Below are positions 24,913 through 33,542 of a stretch of 64,000 nucleotides of DNA, piece by piece; the stretch's first letter is position 1, and every line of letters starts with the position of its first letter. Source of the stretch: an uncultured Erythrobacter sp. Its GTDB lineage: Bacteria; Pseudomonadota; Alphaproteobacteria; Sphingomonadales; Sphingomonadaceae. The translations under genes were made by a program, and so were the position numbers. The stretch covers positions 1 through 64,000 of the forward strand of contig CANMIS010000001.1 in NCBI GenBank assembly GCA_947498065.1, read 5' to 3'. The notes under the pieces are model-generated. The model saw only the letters and a program-made list of their open reading frames with translations. It made no database searches and was not told the origin of the DNA.

Positions 24913-25845
24913 TTAGAAGCTTCTGGGAGTGATCCCATTCTTAAACGCCATTTCGTCAAACAAAGCATCGCACCGGGTCTTCTCCGCTTCGCAAAGCAGA
25001 GCCAGTCGTTTTTTCGGTTTTCCTGACTCGTCGGTCTCGACCCAGCGCTTCACGACAGAAGGGTGCATAGGATCGCCCTCGGGTGAGAAAGACCAGATCG
25101 TGAGGTTGGCTTCGTCAATCATTACGGACCAACCATTTTCTTCCTGTTGCTCTATGCCTTCAACGCTTTCAATCGCTGAACGTGACGCGGCAACTGAACC
25201 GAAGTCGATTCCGTCTTTGATAGAGGCTGGCAACGGCGGCGGACTGTAGTTTGGGCAATTACGCGCCAGCATGCGCCATAGGAGTTGCATCTGTAGCGGC
25301 GAATGCTGCTCCGAGATTTGCTCCGCTGCGGTCTTGGTAAGGAACGTAGATTCAATCCGAAGGATGACAAAGTCGTCATCCTCCGCTGGGCTATACAGCA
25401 TTGTATAACCGCAATGCCGATCAGTTCTCTCGAACTGCGCACTCGCATCAATCGCCGCGTAGATCCCAGGCTTGGGTACCGATGAGCCGCCATTGGTCCA
25501 TGTGATCTTGATACGCGAACTGCTTAGGCGTGCCCCATTTGTCTCGCGACCCTCCCGCTGATCGGACTCAAATTTCGCTAAAGGCCACTGGTCCCGCAGT
25601 CCATCACCGAGCATCTGATACGCTTGGGGATAGTCTTCAGCATCGAGGAGCGCGTAATACTCATTCCAGGCAGCGATTGCTCGCACTTCCAAGTCCACGG
25701 TTGGAACCCAGCCTGGGGTAGATCCTGCTGTGACATTGACTTCCCGCAAGGGCCGGTCGGTAGCCATATCCTGTGCCGCCGCGATTGCCGGCAGAGCTAG
25801 CGCACTAAACACGGTCAGGATCGCACACTTCACGGTGAGTTTCAT
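24913..25845 (-). CDS. Exported DUF4019-like protein
   Basis: The protein has 310 residues from MKLTVKCAILTVFSALALP, with GAGGACG upstream; the longer frame is not required. A signal peptide ends near AIAAAQD. The first half (AIAAWNEYYALLDAEDYPQ ... KPGIYAAIDASAQFERT) resembles DUF4019, a family of small periplasmic proteins. The second half has no recognisable domain but contains paired Cys (EAEKTRCDALF and NCPNYSPPP). It is probably periplasmic. It follows a second exported protein by 47 bases on the same strand. Confidence 0.65.
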   Translation of the reverse strand: MKLTVKCAILTVFSALALPAIAAAQDMATDRPLREVNVTAGSTPGWVPTVDLEVRAIAAWNEYYALLDAEDYPQAYQMLGDGLRDQWPLAKFESDQREGRETNGARLSSSRIKITWTNGGSSVPKPGIYAAIDASAQFERTDRHCGYTMLYSPAEDDDFVILRIESTFLTKTAAEQISEQHSPLQMQLLWRMLARNCPNYSPPPLPASIKDGIDFGSVAASRSAIESVEGIEQQEENGWSVMIDEANLTIWSFSPEGDPMHPSVVKRWVETDESGKPKKRLALLCEAEKTRCDALFDEMAFKNGITPRSF

Positions 25846-25892
25846 GCTGCGTCCTCGTGTTCGTTTATCATTCAACAGACCTTGCACCGCCC

Positions 25893-26441
25893 TCACCGCG
25901 ATTGCGCTGAGAACTCGGTCAAGCTCGCTCGCATCTTCTGGATTTCCTGTCCGAAAACCAGCAATTGTGCCTGCGCATTGGCATAGCTGATGCCGTAGGA
26001 AGAATTGACATAGCCCTGCAGAACGATCGCCTGATCTCCGGCGCGCACGGCCTTACTGCTCGGGCTGAGGTTGTTGTACTCGTTGACGAAATCGTCAATT
26101 TCGGCGCGCGGGCGGGCGTCTTCGCGGACGAATGTCGCCAGCATCAGCAGGCCTACACACCCCTGCTGCGGCGTGCACGCCCGCGGGGTCAGCGCAAAGC
26201 TGATCCCGGTGCCGGCCTGCGCGCGGTAAACTGTACCGCCATTCGCGTCGGTTTCCACCTGCCAAGTGGTTTGCACATCGAGCAGCAAGCGCGAGATCGT
26301 CGCCGCATCAAACTGCGTTACGACCTGCGGATTTTGCGGCGCTGCTTGCGCTGGCGGCTGTCCCTGAGCCTGGACGGTGGCTGGCTGCATCGCAAGCGCC
26401 GCACCAAGAGCCGTTACAACAGATAAAAAACGCACAATCAT
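25893..26441 (-). CDS. Exported YbjN-like protein
   Basis: The protein has 182 residues from MIVRFLSVVTALGAALA, placed by the GGGGG site just upstream; a TTG three codons earlier is the alternative. The signal peptide ends near VQAQG. The mature part resembles YbjN/type III-chaperone-like domains: VVTQFDAATISRLLLDVQ at the start, ISFALTPRACTPQQGC, and IDDFVNEYNNLSPSSKAV. Two Cys in CTPQQGC may form a disulfide. Role unknown. Confidence 0.68.
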   Translation of the reverse strand: MIVRFLSVVTALGAALAMQPATVQAQGQPPAQAAPQNPQVVTQFDAATISRLLLDVQTTWQVETDANGGTVYRAQAGTGISFALTPRACTPQQGCVGLLMLATFVREDARPRAEIDDFVNEYNNLSPSSKAVRAGDQAIVLQGYVNSSYGISYANAQAQLLVFGQEIQKMRASLTEFSAQSR

Positions 26442-26461
26442 TACCCCCAAATCTCAGCCAA

Positions 26462-27532
26462 TCACGGCGAGAAAAATTCCGTCGCCCCAAGGATTGCCAT
26501 GCCATCACCGCCATTGCCAGTCGGTAAACGGCGCAGCACCTTGCCGCTTTCATAATCAACTTCGGCAACGGTGTCGCTAGCCGTTTCGGCGACATAGACC
26601 CGCTCGCCATCATCCGACCATAGGATCGTAACCTGAAAGCGTTCCTCGGCCTGTTCTGGCCCGGATACGGTGATGGTGCGGATCACTTTGGCGGTCTTAA
26701 GGTCGATGACGCTCAGGCTGCCGTCCTGGAGATCAGAGGTGACCGCCACGTCGCCTTGCGGGCGGATTGAGAGCCGCAAAGGAAAACGCCCGGTTTCGAG
26801 CGAATTTCTCACTTCCATCGTCACCGGATCGAGCTCGAACGCCTGATTGGAACCGCGCGCGGACACCCAAAGAGACTTGCCGTCCGGAGCAAGGGAGATA
26901 CCCTCCGGTTCCTCGCCCACCGTGACGGACAAAGGAGGCGCGTCGCCGGTCAAGTCGATGCGAGTGACCGTCTTTGAGCCAAGATCGGTTGTCCAAGCCG
27001 CGCTTTCATCCGGCGCGACGACGAGCATGTGGCTGCCCTGCTTGCCAGTGGGATATTCCGTGAGCTCGGGATTGCCCGTCCCATCATCGGTAATGCGAAA
27101 GATCGACTGGCGCCCTTCTGCGGTTGCATAGATCACCCCGCTATCCATCCACATGATCCCATGCGGACGGGCGTTCTCACCTAGCTCCACACTGGTAACG
27201 CGGCTGAGATCATCGACATCAAAGACATCGATAGTAGTACCGCCATAGCAGGCGAGCGCGACCAGATTGCCATTAGGCGACATCGCCAGTTCGTGAGGGT
27301 TGGTGCAGCTATCCTTGCGCAGCACCTCTTCCCCAGTCGCCAGATCGATCTTGGACAGCGTGTTGCCCCGCTTGTTGGCCACGAACAACAATTCGCCGGT
27401 CGCGCCGGACCCGACCTCGCCTAGCGGTTCGTAGACCGTCCATCCGGACTGCTCAGTCTCGCTTTCTACCGGCGCGCAGGCGGATATCGCCAGCGCCGCC
27501 GCGCCGATCACCGCTGCTCGAAAGCCTCTCAC
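26462..27532 (-). CDS. YncE-like beta-propeller lipoprotein
   Basis: I start this gene at the GTG at 27532, which overlaps the M2 peptidase stop as GTGA and has AGGAAG upstream. It gives a clean lipoprotein signal, MRGFRAAVIGAAALAISAC, with lipobox AISAC. An ATG 39 bases earlier would overlap the peptidase by 43 bases. The mature protein is a seven-bladed propeller of YncE type with repeats such as VANKRGNTLSKIDLATGE, LAMSPNGNLVALACYGG and SLAPDGKSLWVSARGSN. Its ligand is unknown. Coupling to the peptidase suggests that both act in the periplasm, the propeller perhaps as a scaffold. Confidence 0.82.
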   Translation of the reverse strand: MRGFRAAVIGAAALAISACAPVESETEQSGWTVYEPLGEVGSGATGELLFVANKRGNTLSKIDLATGEEVLRKDSCTNPHELAMSPNGNLVALACYGGTTIDVFDVDDLSRVTSVELGENARPHGIMWMDSGVIYATAEGRQSIFRITDDGTGNPELTEYPTGKQGSHMLVVAPDESAAWTTDLGSKTVTRIDLTGDAPPLSVTVGEEPEGISLAPDGKSLWVSARGSNQAFELDPVTMEVRNSLETGRFPLRLSIRPQGDVAVTSDLQDGSLSVIDLKTAKVIRTITVSGPEQAEERFQVTILWSDDGERVYVAETASDTVAEVDYESGKVLRRLPTGNGGDGMAILGATEFFSP

Positions 27533-29400
27533 CAGCCCGCTTCCTGTCCTTCGTTTTGCTCGTTCAGCCATTCCAGCAGCGGCGCGAAATATTCGACCAT
27601 GGCTGTGCCGCTCATCTGGCGCTCACCAGTGAAGGCCTCGAGTGCGTCTGGCCACGGCTTTGACGCGCCCATTTCGAGCATCGCATTAAGGTTTTTGCCA
27701 ACCTCTTCATTGCCATAGAACGAGCAGCGGTGCAGCGGCCCTTCCCACCCGGCGGTGTCGCAGGCGGCCTTGTAGAATTGGAATTGCAGGATGCGCGCCA
27801 GGAAATAACGCGTGTACGGCACGTTACCGGGGATGTGATATTTCGCGCCCGCATCGAAGTTCTCTTCGCTGCGCTCTACCGGCGGGACAATGCCCTGATA
27901 TTCGGTGCGCAGACCAGTCCAAGACGCATTCGCATCCTCCATGCTGGTCGAACCATCAAACAATCCCCAGCGATAGCGATCAACCAGCAGGCCGAAGGGC
28001 AAGAAGGCAACCTTGTCCATCGCCTGGCGCAGCAGCAGGCCGATATCCTTGTCCGCGCTTGGCACGTCCTCAGGTGTAAGCATATCAATTTGCACGAGAT
28101 ATTCCGGCGTGATCGACAGCGCGATCATATCGCCAATCGCCTCGTGAAAACCGTCATTCGCGCCGTTGAGATAGAGGAAATCCTGCTGATTATAGGCGCG
28201 CTGGTAGTAATTATGGCCAAGCTCATGGTGGATCACGACAAAGTCATCGGCATTGCGCTTGATGCACATTTTGATCCGCAGATCGTCGATATTGTCGATA
28301 TTCCACGCGCTGGCATGGCACACGACTTCGCGGTCGGCAGGCTTTGTGAATTGGCTGCGATCCCAGAAGGTTTCCGGCAGAGCTTCGAACCCGAGTGAGG
28401 AGAAGAACTGCTCGCCCACGCGAACCATTTCCTTCTCGTCATACCTCTTCTCGGTGATCAGGTCAGTGAGGTCATATCCGATATCGCCAGCGCCCTCTGG
28501 CGCGACGAGTGGGTAGATATTGCCCCATTCCTGCGCCCACATATTGCCGAGCAAATCCGCGCGGATCGGCCCGGTTGCAGGCTGCACCGCATCGCCGTGC
28601 TTCTCATTGAGCTTGCGGCGAACATAAGTGTGGAGCGCAATGTAAAGCGGCTTCACCTCTTGCCACATTCGCTCTGTTTCAGCGGCGAATTGGTCTGGGT
28701 CCATATCGTAGTTTGAGCGCCACATTGCGCCCAGATCAGCAAAGCCCAGCTCCTTTGCGCCGTCATTGGCGATGCCGATCATCTTCGCGTAATCCTCACG
28801 CATTGGCGCGCCGACATTGTCGTGCCAGCTGACCCACATTTCGGACAGCTCAGCAGGCGTGCGGTCTTGGTTGCCCATTTCCGCTTCGATGTCAGAGCCG
28901 CCAATCTCTTCACCATTGAGTGTCCCGCGACCCTTGCCGTAAGCCGAGCCAAGCTGCGTTGCGATCTCGCTCAGCTCAGCTGCCGCCCCCTCGCGGCTTG
29001 GCGCGGGCATCACAATGCCATTGCGCAAGATATCAAGCTTCCGGGCGGTGTCTGGGTTCAGGCCAGCAACACGAGCATATTTCGCCGCTTCATTGGCGAA
29101 GGCCACGGATTTGAGGGTCGATTCCGCGCCATATTGCGAGGCCAAAGTATCGCTGTCATGCCCGATATTGGTCTGGTTCAGCCACAGCACATGGCCATAC
29201 GTCTTGGAGAAAGTGTTGAGCTCCGCCTCGACGCTGGCGACCCAGGCATCGGCTCCTTCTGGCGTTTCAGGAAACTCTGTGCCCGCCGCTGGTGCAGCTT
29301 CATCTGCCGCGTGCCCATCGGCCAGGGCCGGAGTCGAGGCAAGCGAAATTGCGATGGCCGATGCCATCATGAATTTAGGAGCGATAGATGGGAGCTTCAT
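27529..29400 (-). CDS. M2-family dipeptidyl carboxypeptidase (ACE-like)
   Basis: The protein has 623 residues with a signal peptide ending at PALADG. The zinc site is H392-E393-L-G-H396 within VIHHELGHNYYQ, and the third ligand is E420 in FHEAIGD, as in angiotensin-converting enzyme. Family length is about 600, so the enzyme is complete. It should remove C-terminal dipeptides from peptides in the periplasm. No membrane anchor is seen. It is followed by a coupled beta-propeller lipoprotein. Confidence 0.94.
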   Translation of the reverse strand: MKLPSIAPKFMMASAIAISLASTPALADGHAADEAAPAAGTEFPETPEGADAWVASVEAELNTFSKTYGHVLWLNQTNIGHDSDTLASQYGAESTLKSVAFANEAAKYARVAGLNPDTARKLDILRNGIVMPAPSREGAAAELSEIATQLGSAYGKGRGTLNGEEIGGSDIEAEMGNQDRTPAELSEMWVSWHDNVGAPMREDYAKMIGIANDGAKELGFADLGAMWRSNYDMDPDQFAAETERMWQEVKPLYIALHTYVRRKLNEKHGDAVQPATGPIRADLLGNMWAQEWGNIYPLVAPEGAGDIGYDLTDLITEKRYDEKEMVRVGEQFFSSLGFEALPETFWDRSQFTKPADREVVCHASAWNIDNIDDLRIKMCIKRNADDFVVIHHELGHNYYQRAYNQQDFLYLNGANDGFHEAIGDMIALSITPEYLVQIDMLTPEDVPSADKDIGLLLRQAMDKVAFLPFGLLVDRYRWGLFDGSTSMEDANASWTGLRTEYQGIVPPVERSEENFDAGAKYHIPGNVPYTRYFLARILQFQFYKAACDTAGWEGPLHRCSFYGNEEVGKNLNAMLEMGASKPWPDALEAFTGERQMSGTAMVEYFAPLLEWLNEQNEGQEAGW

Positions 29401-29467
29401 GAGCCTGGTAACCTCTCAAAGGAATTGGTTTCTTATGAAATGAGTTTGAACTGTGGTTTGCTTAGAA

Positions 29468-29989
29468 TCAAGCGCCCGTCGTCGAAAAGCGTTGGGCCAC
29501 CAGGGCCGTCAGGACCGCCAGAAAGCCGCTGATCCATGTCGCAATCTTGAACGGCCTAAGCGTCGATGCGAGCGAGGCAAGCTGATCATCGCCAGCGAAA
29601 TTGCGCAGCTGGACGAACTGCGAAATCGTCTCGCCATAATCGGTCACCAAAAAGATCACCCCTGAAGCCAATGCGATGACGCCCAGGCCTGACAGTATCG
29701 GCGACGAACAGCTGCGATAGTATAGCCCCGCGAGGACACAGCCGATCCCAAAAATGCCGATGAAGATCAGATCGCTGATCATTGCGATGGCGGCGGTGTT
29801 CATTAGCCCGTCCCGCGCCCATGATCCCTGAATTGCGTCCACCGTCGCTGCATCCGGCGCGCTTTGGTGGTCTAGAATGCCCCCGGGCACACCGTCCGTG
29901 ATTAACGGCGCATGCAGCGTCAACGTAATCGCAAAGGCGATTAGTCCGCCGACCCACCAAACCAATGCGGTTCGTTTTGAGACCGTCAT
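29468..29989 (-). CDS. Four-TM membrane protein, unknown
   Basis: The protein has 173 residues with hydrophobic segments at about 9-28, 64-90, 96-115 and 148-166. No motif is recognised. Its ATG overlaps the hydrolase stop as ATGA. It is last in a four-gene coupled run with HCCA-isomerase-like, GFA and hydrolase genes. Confidence 0.7.
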   Translation of the reverse strand: MTVSKRTALVWWVGGLIAFAITLTLHAPLITDGVPGGILDHQSAPDAATVDAIQGSWARDGLMNTAAIAMISDLIFIGIFGIGCVLAGLYYRSCSSPILSGLGVIALASGVIFLVTDYGETISQFVQLRNFAGDDQLASLASTLRPFKIATWISGFLAVLTALVAQRFSTTGA

Positions 29990-30753
29990 GGCACGCTCAA
30001 AAACTGCGTGATCGCCTCGCCCAGTTCTGGCTTGGTTGCGCTGTCGAGATGCGCGCCGGGCACTTCGTGATAGGTCGCGTTGGGCAGCAATTCAGCAAGC
30101 TCTGTTGCAGAGCCATTGTCTTGATCATCGACGCCGCAGGCAACTAGCGTGGGCATGGTCACGTTGGAAAGCTTAGCAAGGTCAAGATCGCCCATCGCAT
30201 CAAGGAGCAGGCGCGCCGCGACCCGATCTACGCCCTGCGACTTCAGGAATTGGCGCGAGAAATAGGCTGGGTCGCCGCGCTCGATAGTGTCGAACTCATC
30301 GATCACGCGCTTAAAGAACGCCGCGCGCTTCTGCCATTCGCTGAGGCCAGAAACGCCCATGCCGCACACCACCAATTTGCGCGGGGTAAGCACCTGGGTC
30401 GCGGTCGCATGCAAGGCCGTGCGCGACCCCAGCGAAAAGCCGACGAGGTCATAAGCGCCATCCTCCAGCTCAAGATACTCAACCAACGCCGCCGCATCGC
30501 GGACCAAAACGCCGCTCGGATAACTGGCCGGATCGGTCGGACTTTCGCTTTCGCCATGGACGCGAAAATCGAGCATGATCGCCTCAAACCCCGCCTCTGC
30601 AAGGCGCACCGCGTGCCCCCATTTGATCCAGTTCATATCCGCGCTGGAAAATAGGCCATGGAGCAGGATGACCGGTGCGCCATCACCCATCCGGTGCACG
30701 GCGAGCTTAGTCCCGTCGAACGAAGTGAACATCGCGGTGCTGAGGTCGCTCAT
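29986..30753 (-). CDS. Alpha/beta hydrolase
   Basis: The protein has 255 residues from MSDLSTAMFTSFDG, chosen because its ATG overlaps the GFA stop as ATGA. The alpha/beta hydrolase core shows VILLHGLFSSADMNW (oxyanion region), DFRVHGESESP, the nucleophile elbow GFSLGS, DDQDNGS near the acid residue and GAHLDSATKPE with the catalytic His. It is probably a cytosolic esterase or C-C hydrolase; the substrate is unknown. The neighbouring glutathione-linked genes hint at detoxification. Confidence 0.85.
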   Translation of the reverse strand: MSDLSTAMFTSFDGTKLAVHRMGDGAPVILLHGLFSSADMNWIKWGHAVRLAEAGFEAIMLDFRVHGESESPTDPASYPSGVLVRDAAALVEYLELEDGAYDLVGFSLGSRTALHATATQVLTPRKLVVCGMGVSGLSEWQKRAAFFKRVIDEFDTIERGDPAYFSRQFLKSQGVDRVAARLLLDAMGDLDLAKLSNVTMPTLVACGVDDQDNGSATELAELLPNATYHEVPGAHLDSATKPELGEAITQFLSVP

Positions 30754-31184
30754 GAAAGCAATTCCATCCATTCTGACTGGGTCTGCGGCTGCGTTTCCCA
30801 TTGCGGCACGCCTTCAGGAAGGACAACCCAAGACTGCTTACTGCGGGTCCAAATATGCGCGACAGGATCAAGCTCCACCGCATTGTCTAGCGAACCGCCT
30901 TTAATCGTGACTAGGCCGGGTCGGTTCTCGCCCGCGTGAAACAGTCGGCTGCCGCAGGTCTTACAGAAATGGCAATTCGTGTGAGACCCGCTGTCCGTTG
31001 GACGGCGCCAGCTTTCAGTTTCTCCATCGACTTCGAGACCAGTCAGAAACACCGGCACCGACAGGCCAAAGGCGCTAGCCGCCTGTTTTTGGCATTCGCG
31101 GCAATGGCATGCATAGCCGGTCAGTCGGTCGGCATTGATGCGGTAGCGCACCGCGCCGCACTGGCATCCACCGGTAAAGCTCAC
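30750..31184 (-). CDS. GFA family zinc protein
   Basis: The protein has 144 residues when started at the GTG at 31184, which overlaps the upstream stop as GTGA and gives MSFTGGCQCGAVRY, the standard GFA N-terminus. An ATG at 31217 would add 11 residues and a 37-base overlap. Zinc-binding Cys occur in CQCGAVRY, CHCRECQK and CHFCKTCGSRLF. The family is named for glutathione-dependent formaldehyde-activating enzyme, but most members have no proven activity. It belongs to the coupled run with an HCCA-isomerase-like and an alpha/beta hydrolase gene. Confidence 0.85.
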   Translation of the reverse strand: MSFTGGCQCGAVRYRINADRLTGYACHCRECQKQAASAFGLSVPVFLTGLEVDGETESWRRPTDSGSHTNCHFCKTCGSRLFHAGENRPGLVTIKGGSLDNAVELDPVAHIWTRSKQSWVVLPEGVPQWETQPQTQSEWMELLS

Positions 31185-31831
31185 CGCTTCGTCAGCCCCT
31201 TTTGCTCCATCCTCCATTTCGCCATTTCGATCCGGTCCTGGCCAAAGAAGGGCTCGCCTTCGAACACCAGAGTTGGCACGCCCCAATGGCCCGCTGCCTC
31301 CAGCGCGCTCTGGTTGTCAGCGATTTCTGAGTCTAGCGCGGCTGCGTCGCTCGCCACTTCGGCATCAAGTTCGGCGAGGTCCAATACTGCACGAGACGCT
31401 GCGCCGGCAAGGTGATCGCCCTCGTCCCAGCCATCGACTTCGCCGGAGAAGATAATACGAGACACCTCGTCTGCGAATGCCAGCCCTTTGCCTCGGCGCG
31501 ATGCAGCCTGGCCCAATCGGCAGATGCGGCGGATAAGTGGCTGCTCCTCAGCGATCTCGCGCGTCATCAGGTTTTGGTTCACTGGATCAGGACGCGGCCA
31601 GCGATAGGGGATGCCCAGATGCTGCGCGACCCGCATCGAATCCATCAGAATATAGCGCGGCGCGGCAGGGTTTCCGGTGAACAGCAGTTCCGGCGCACGG
31701 ATCGCGATCGGCCACACTGTGCGCAGCGCAATCTCGAGATCAAATTCCTCTGCCAGCGCGCGGTAGCGGCCAATGGCGAGATAAGAATATGGGGAACGGA
31801 AGCTGAAATAGAGGTCTGCTTTTAAAGTCAT
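31181..31831 (-). CDS. 2-hydroxychromene-2-carboxylate isomerase-like (DsbA-fold) protein
   Basis: The protein has 216 residues. The Kappa-class GST/DsbA-like fold is seen in LYFSFRSPYSYLAIGRYRAL (Ser in the SPYSY motif in place of the CxxC pair), PVNQNLMTRE and the late GVPTLVFEGEPFFGQDRIE. Relatives isomerise 2-hydroxychromene-2-carboxylate in naphthalene breakdown using glutathione. No other naphthalene genes are present, so the natural substrate is open. It leads the coupled run to GFA, hydrolase and membrane protein. Confidence 0.83.
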   Translation of the reverse strand: MTLKADLYFSFRSPYSYLAIGRYRALAEEFDLEIALRTVWPIAIRAPELLFTGNPAAPRYILMDSMRVAQHLGIPYRWPRPDPVNQNLMTREIAEEQPLIRRICRLGQAASRRGKGLAFADEVSRIIFSGEVDGWDEGDHLAGAASRAVLDLAELDAEVASDAAALDSEIADNQSALEAAGHWGVPTLVFEGEPFFGQDRIEMAKWRMEQKGLTKR

Positions 31832-31879
31832 CCGCGCAGACTAGCGTGAGGCCCCGCAAAAATCTCTACCCAAAATGCG

Positions 31880-32434
31880 TCACCGAAAGAAACACTGCGT
31901 CCCGGCGTAAAGCATGGTCAAGCGGTCTTCCTCTAGAAAGCCGCCAATCTTGCCGCCCAGCGCGAACTCCTCACCCAGCGTGCTGTCCGTGATCGGGGCA
32001 AACCCGGTAGTGCCCTCCACCTCGCTGCGCGGCGCTCCGGGTTTGAGGCCGCTTTGCAAAGCGATGTTTGCGCCGCCTTCTTGCTCGCCCAGCACCCAAC
32101 CGACCAAGAAACCGTCTTGAAAATTGACGGTCAACGCGCCGGGGAAGCTGGTGAACTCCATACGGCCCGCGCCGCATTCCTCGCCGATATTGCGGCCCTC
32201 TGGCTCACCTAGACTGGCGGTCAGAGCGCCTTCGACTTCGCTGCGACCGGCAGAAAAGAAAAACGCCTCTGACCCGGCGGCCAGCCCCTCTGCGCGCAGT
32301 TCAACCGCATTGTCAGCGATCACGGGCGCTGCGGGCTCTGCCCGATCGTTCATTCGCTCGCTCGGGCTCGGGACGTTGCCGCTATCGCAGCTCGCCAGCA
32401 GCAATCCGACGACAATTAGAGAAGTAATCCGCAT
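31880..32434 (-). CDS. Putative lipoprotein
   Basis: The protein has 184 residues with the signal peptide MRITSLIVVGLLLASC and lipobox LASC. The acidic mature part has two similar segments built around a Gly/Pro-rich EVEG motif (GRSEVEGALTASLGEPEG and GAPRSEVEGTTGF), suggesting an internal duplication. It ends in a paired-Cys region (EECGAG ... TQCFFR). No family is recognised. Confidence 0.7.
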   Translation of the reverse strand: MRITSLIVVGLLLASCDSGNVPSPSERMNDRAEPAAPVIADNAVELRAEGLAAGSEAFFFSAGRSEVEGALTASLGEPEGRNIGEECGAGRMEFTSFPGALTVNFQDGFLVGWVLGEQEGGANIALQSGLKPGAPRSEVEGTTGFAPITDSTLGEEFALGGKIGGFLEEDRLTMLYAGTQCFFR

Positions 32435-32516
32435 AATGCCTCGTAATATTGAGCCGCCACGATTGCTGTTTGCAGACCGCTCGTCAACTTGCTTGAGCGC
32501 TTATTACATACCTGCG

Positions 32517-33539
32517 CTATTGCTTGAGCCAGGGCGTCCGGAGGCTCCAGAAGATGATGTCGACGTTGAGATTGTTCACCGCGTAATCCTCAAACTCCGC
32601 GCGCGTGAATTTCTTGCCGGTTTCAGGATTGGTGTAGGTCAGCGTTGGCGATTGCACGGCCATCGCGACGACCGGTAAATCATCGCCCATCCGCTCAAGG
32701 AAGGGATAGGCGTTCTTTAGCTGTCCGCGCCGATAGGGAATGATGTCCGGGCCGCCCATGCCGATGCCCTCGGCCTTTCCGAGCTCAAACAGGCGGCTCA
32801 TATATTGGCGGTCATTCTCCCATTCGCAGGGCCAGAAGTTGACATATTGCACCACCAGCGAGCGACCGAATGCCGCGCGCGCCGCGCCCAGATTTTCCAT
32901 CTGAGCCTCAAAATAGGTGTCGCATGTGAAGCCTTCTGGAGCGCCCTCTCCCGTTGGCACTTCGATCGCGGTTTCCGGCAAGTTTAGGCCATAAATCCGG
33001 CCATCGAACCGTTCGCCGAGAGCCGCCAGCAACGCCTGATAACGCGCGCGCAAATGCGGGTTCCATTGTGCGGCGACCCAGCCTGAGCCCTTTTCCTTGC
33101 CCTCGCCAGCATTGTCTGTCTGGCGCACCAGACCACCGCCATATTTCGGCTCTTCGAGCAGATAATCAGGCAGATAGCGGCTTTCGGGCAGGAAGAAGCG
33201 ATCCTGTAATTGGACGAACAACCGCTTGCCCATGCTGTCGGCTAGTTCCAGCTCTCGCTCGATCTTCTCGAAGTTGTATTCGCCCTCTCGAGGTTCCAAC
33301 CGACGCCAGTTATAGACCACTTGCGCGCCCGCAATATCCTCGCGCGCCAGCAAGTCCTTGTGATTGGAGAGCTCCGCCCCGCCAATGAAGATAAAATGCT
33401 GCAGATCGGCATCGACTGTTTGCGCCGAACGCTCAGAATCTGGCACCGGTTCAGGCGCCTGAGCGCAGGCGGCAACGCCCTGCAAGGAAAGCGCAAACAC
33501 CAGCGTTAGACTAGAACGCCAAATCCGATCTCGCAGCAT
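32517..33539 (-). CDS. Exported glycoside-hydrolase-like TIM-barrel protein
   Basis: The protein has 340 residues. The N-terminal signal peptide ends near GVAACAQ; the Cys gives a possible lipobox. The mature part reads like a clan-A glycosidase: VVYNWRRLEPREGEYNFE (the start of the barrel), GKRLFVQLQDRFF, and NLPETAIEV, where the Glu may be the acid/base. A second conserved Glu cannot be assigned with confidence. The substrate is unknown. Four bases separate its stop from the asd start region, so it is probably in the asd transcript. Confidence 0.62.
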   Translation of the reverse strand: MLRDRIWRSSLTLVFALSLQGVAACAQAPEPVPDSERSAQTVDADLQHFIFIGGAELSNHKDLLAREDIAGAQVVYNWRRLEPREGEYNFEKIERELELADSMGKRLFVQLQDRFFLPESRYLPDYLLEEPKYGGGLVRQTDNAGEGKEKGSGWVAAQWNPHLRARYQALLAALGERFDGRIYGLNLPETAIEVPTGEGAPEGFTCDTYFEAQMENLGAARAAFGRSLVVQYVNFWPCEWENDRQYMSRLFELGKAEGIGMGGPDIIPYRRGQLKNAYPFLERMGDDLPVVAMAVQSPTLTYTNPETGKKFTRAEFEDYAVNNLNVDIIFWSLRTPWLKQ

Positions 33540-33542
33540 AAT

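Noticed and set aside
27533..27571. Upstream ATG for the beta-propeller gene
   Set aside because: It would overlap the peptidase by 43 bases and bury the lipoprotein signal behind a basic extension; the GTG at 27532 gives a clean signal peptide and GTGA coupling.
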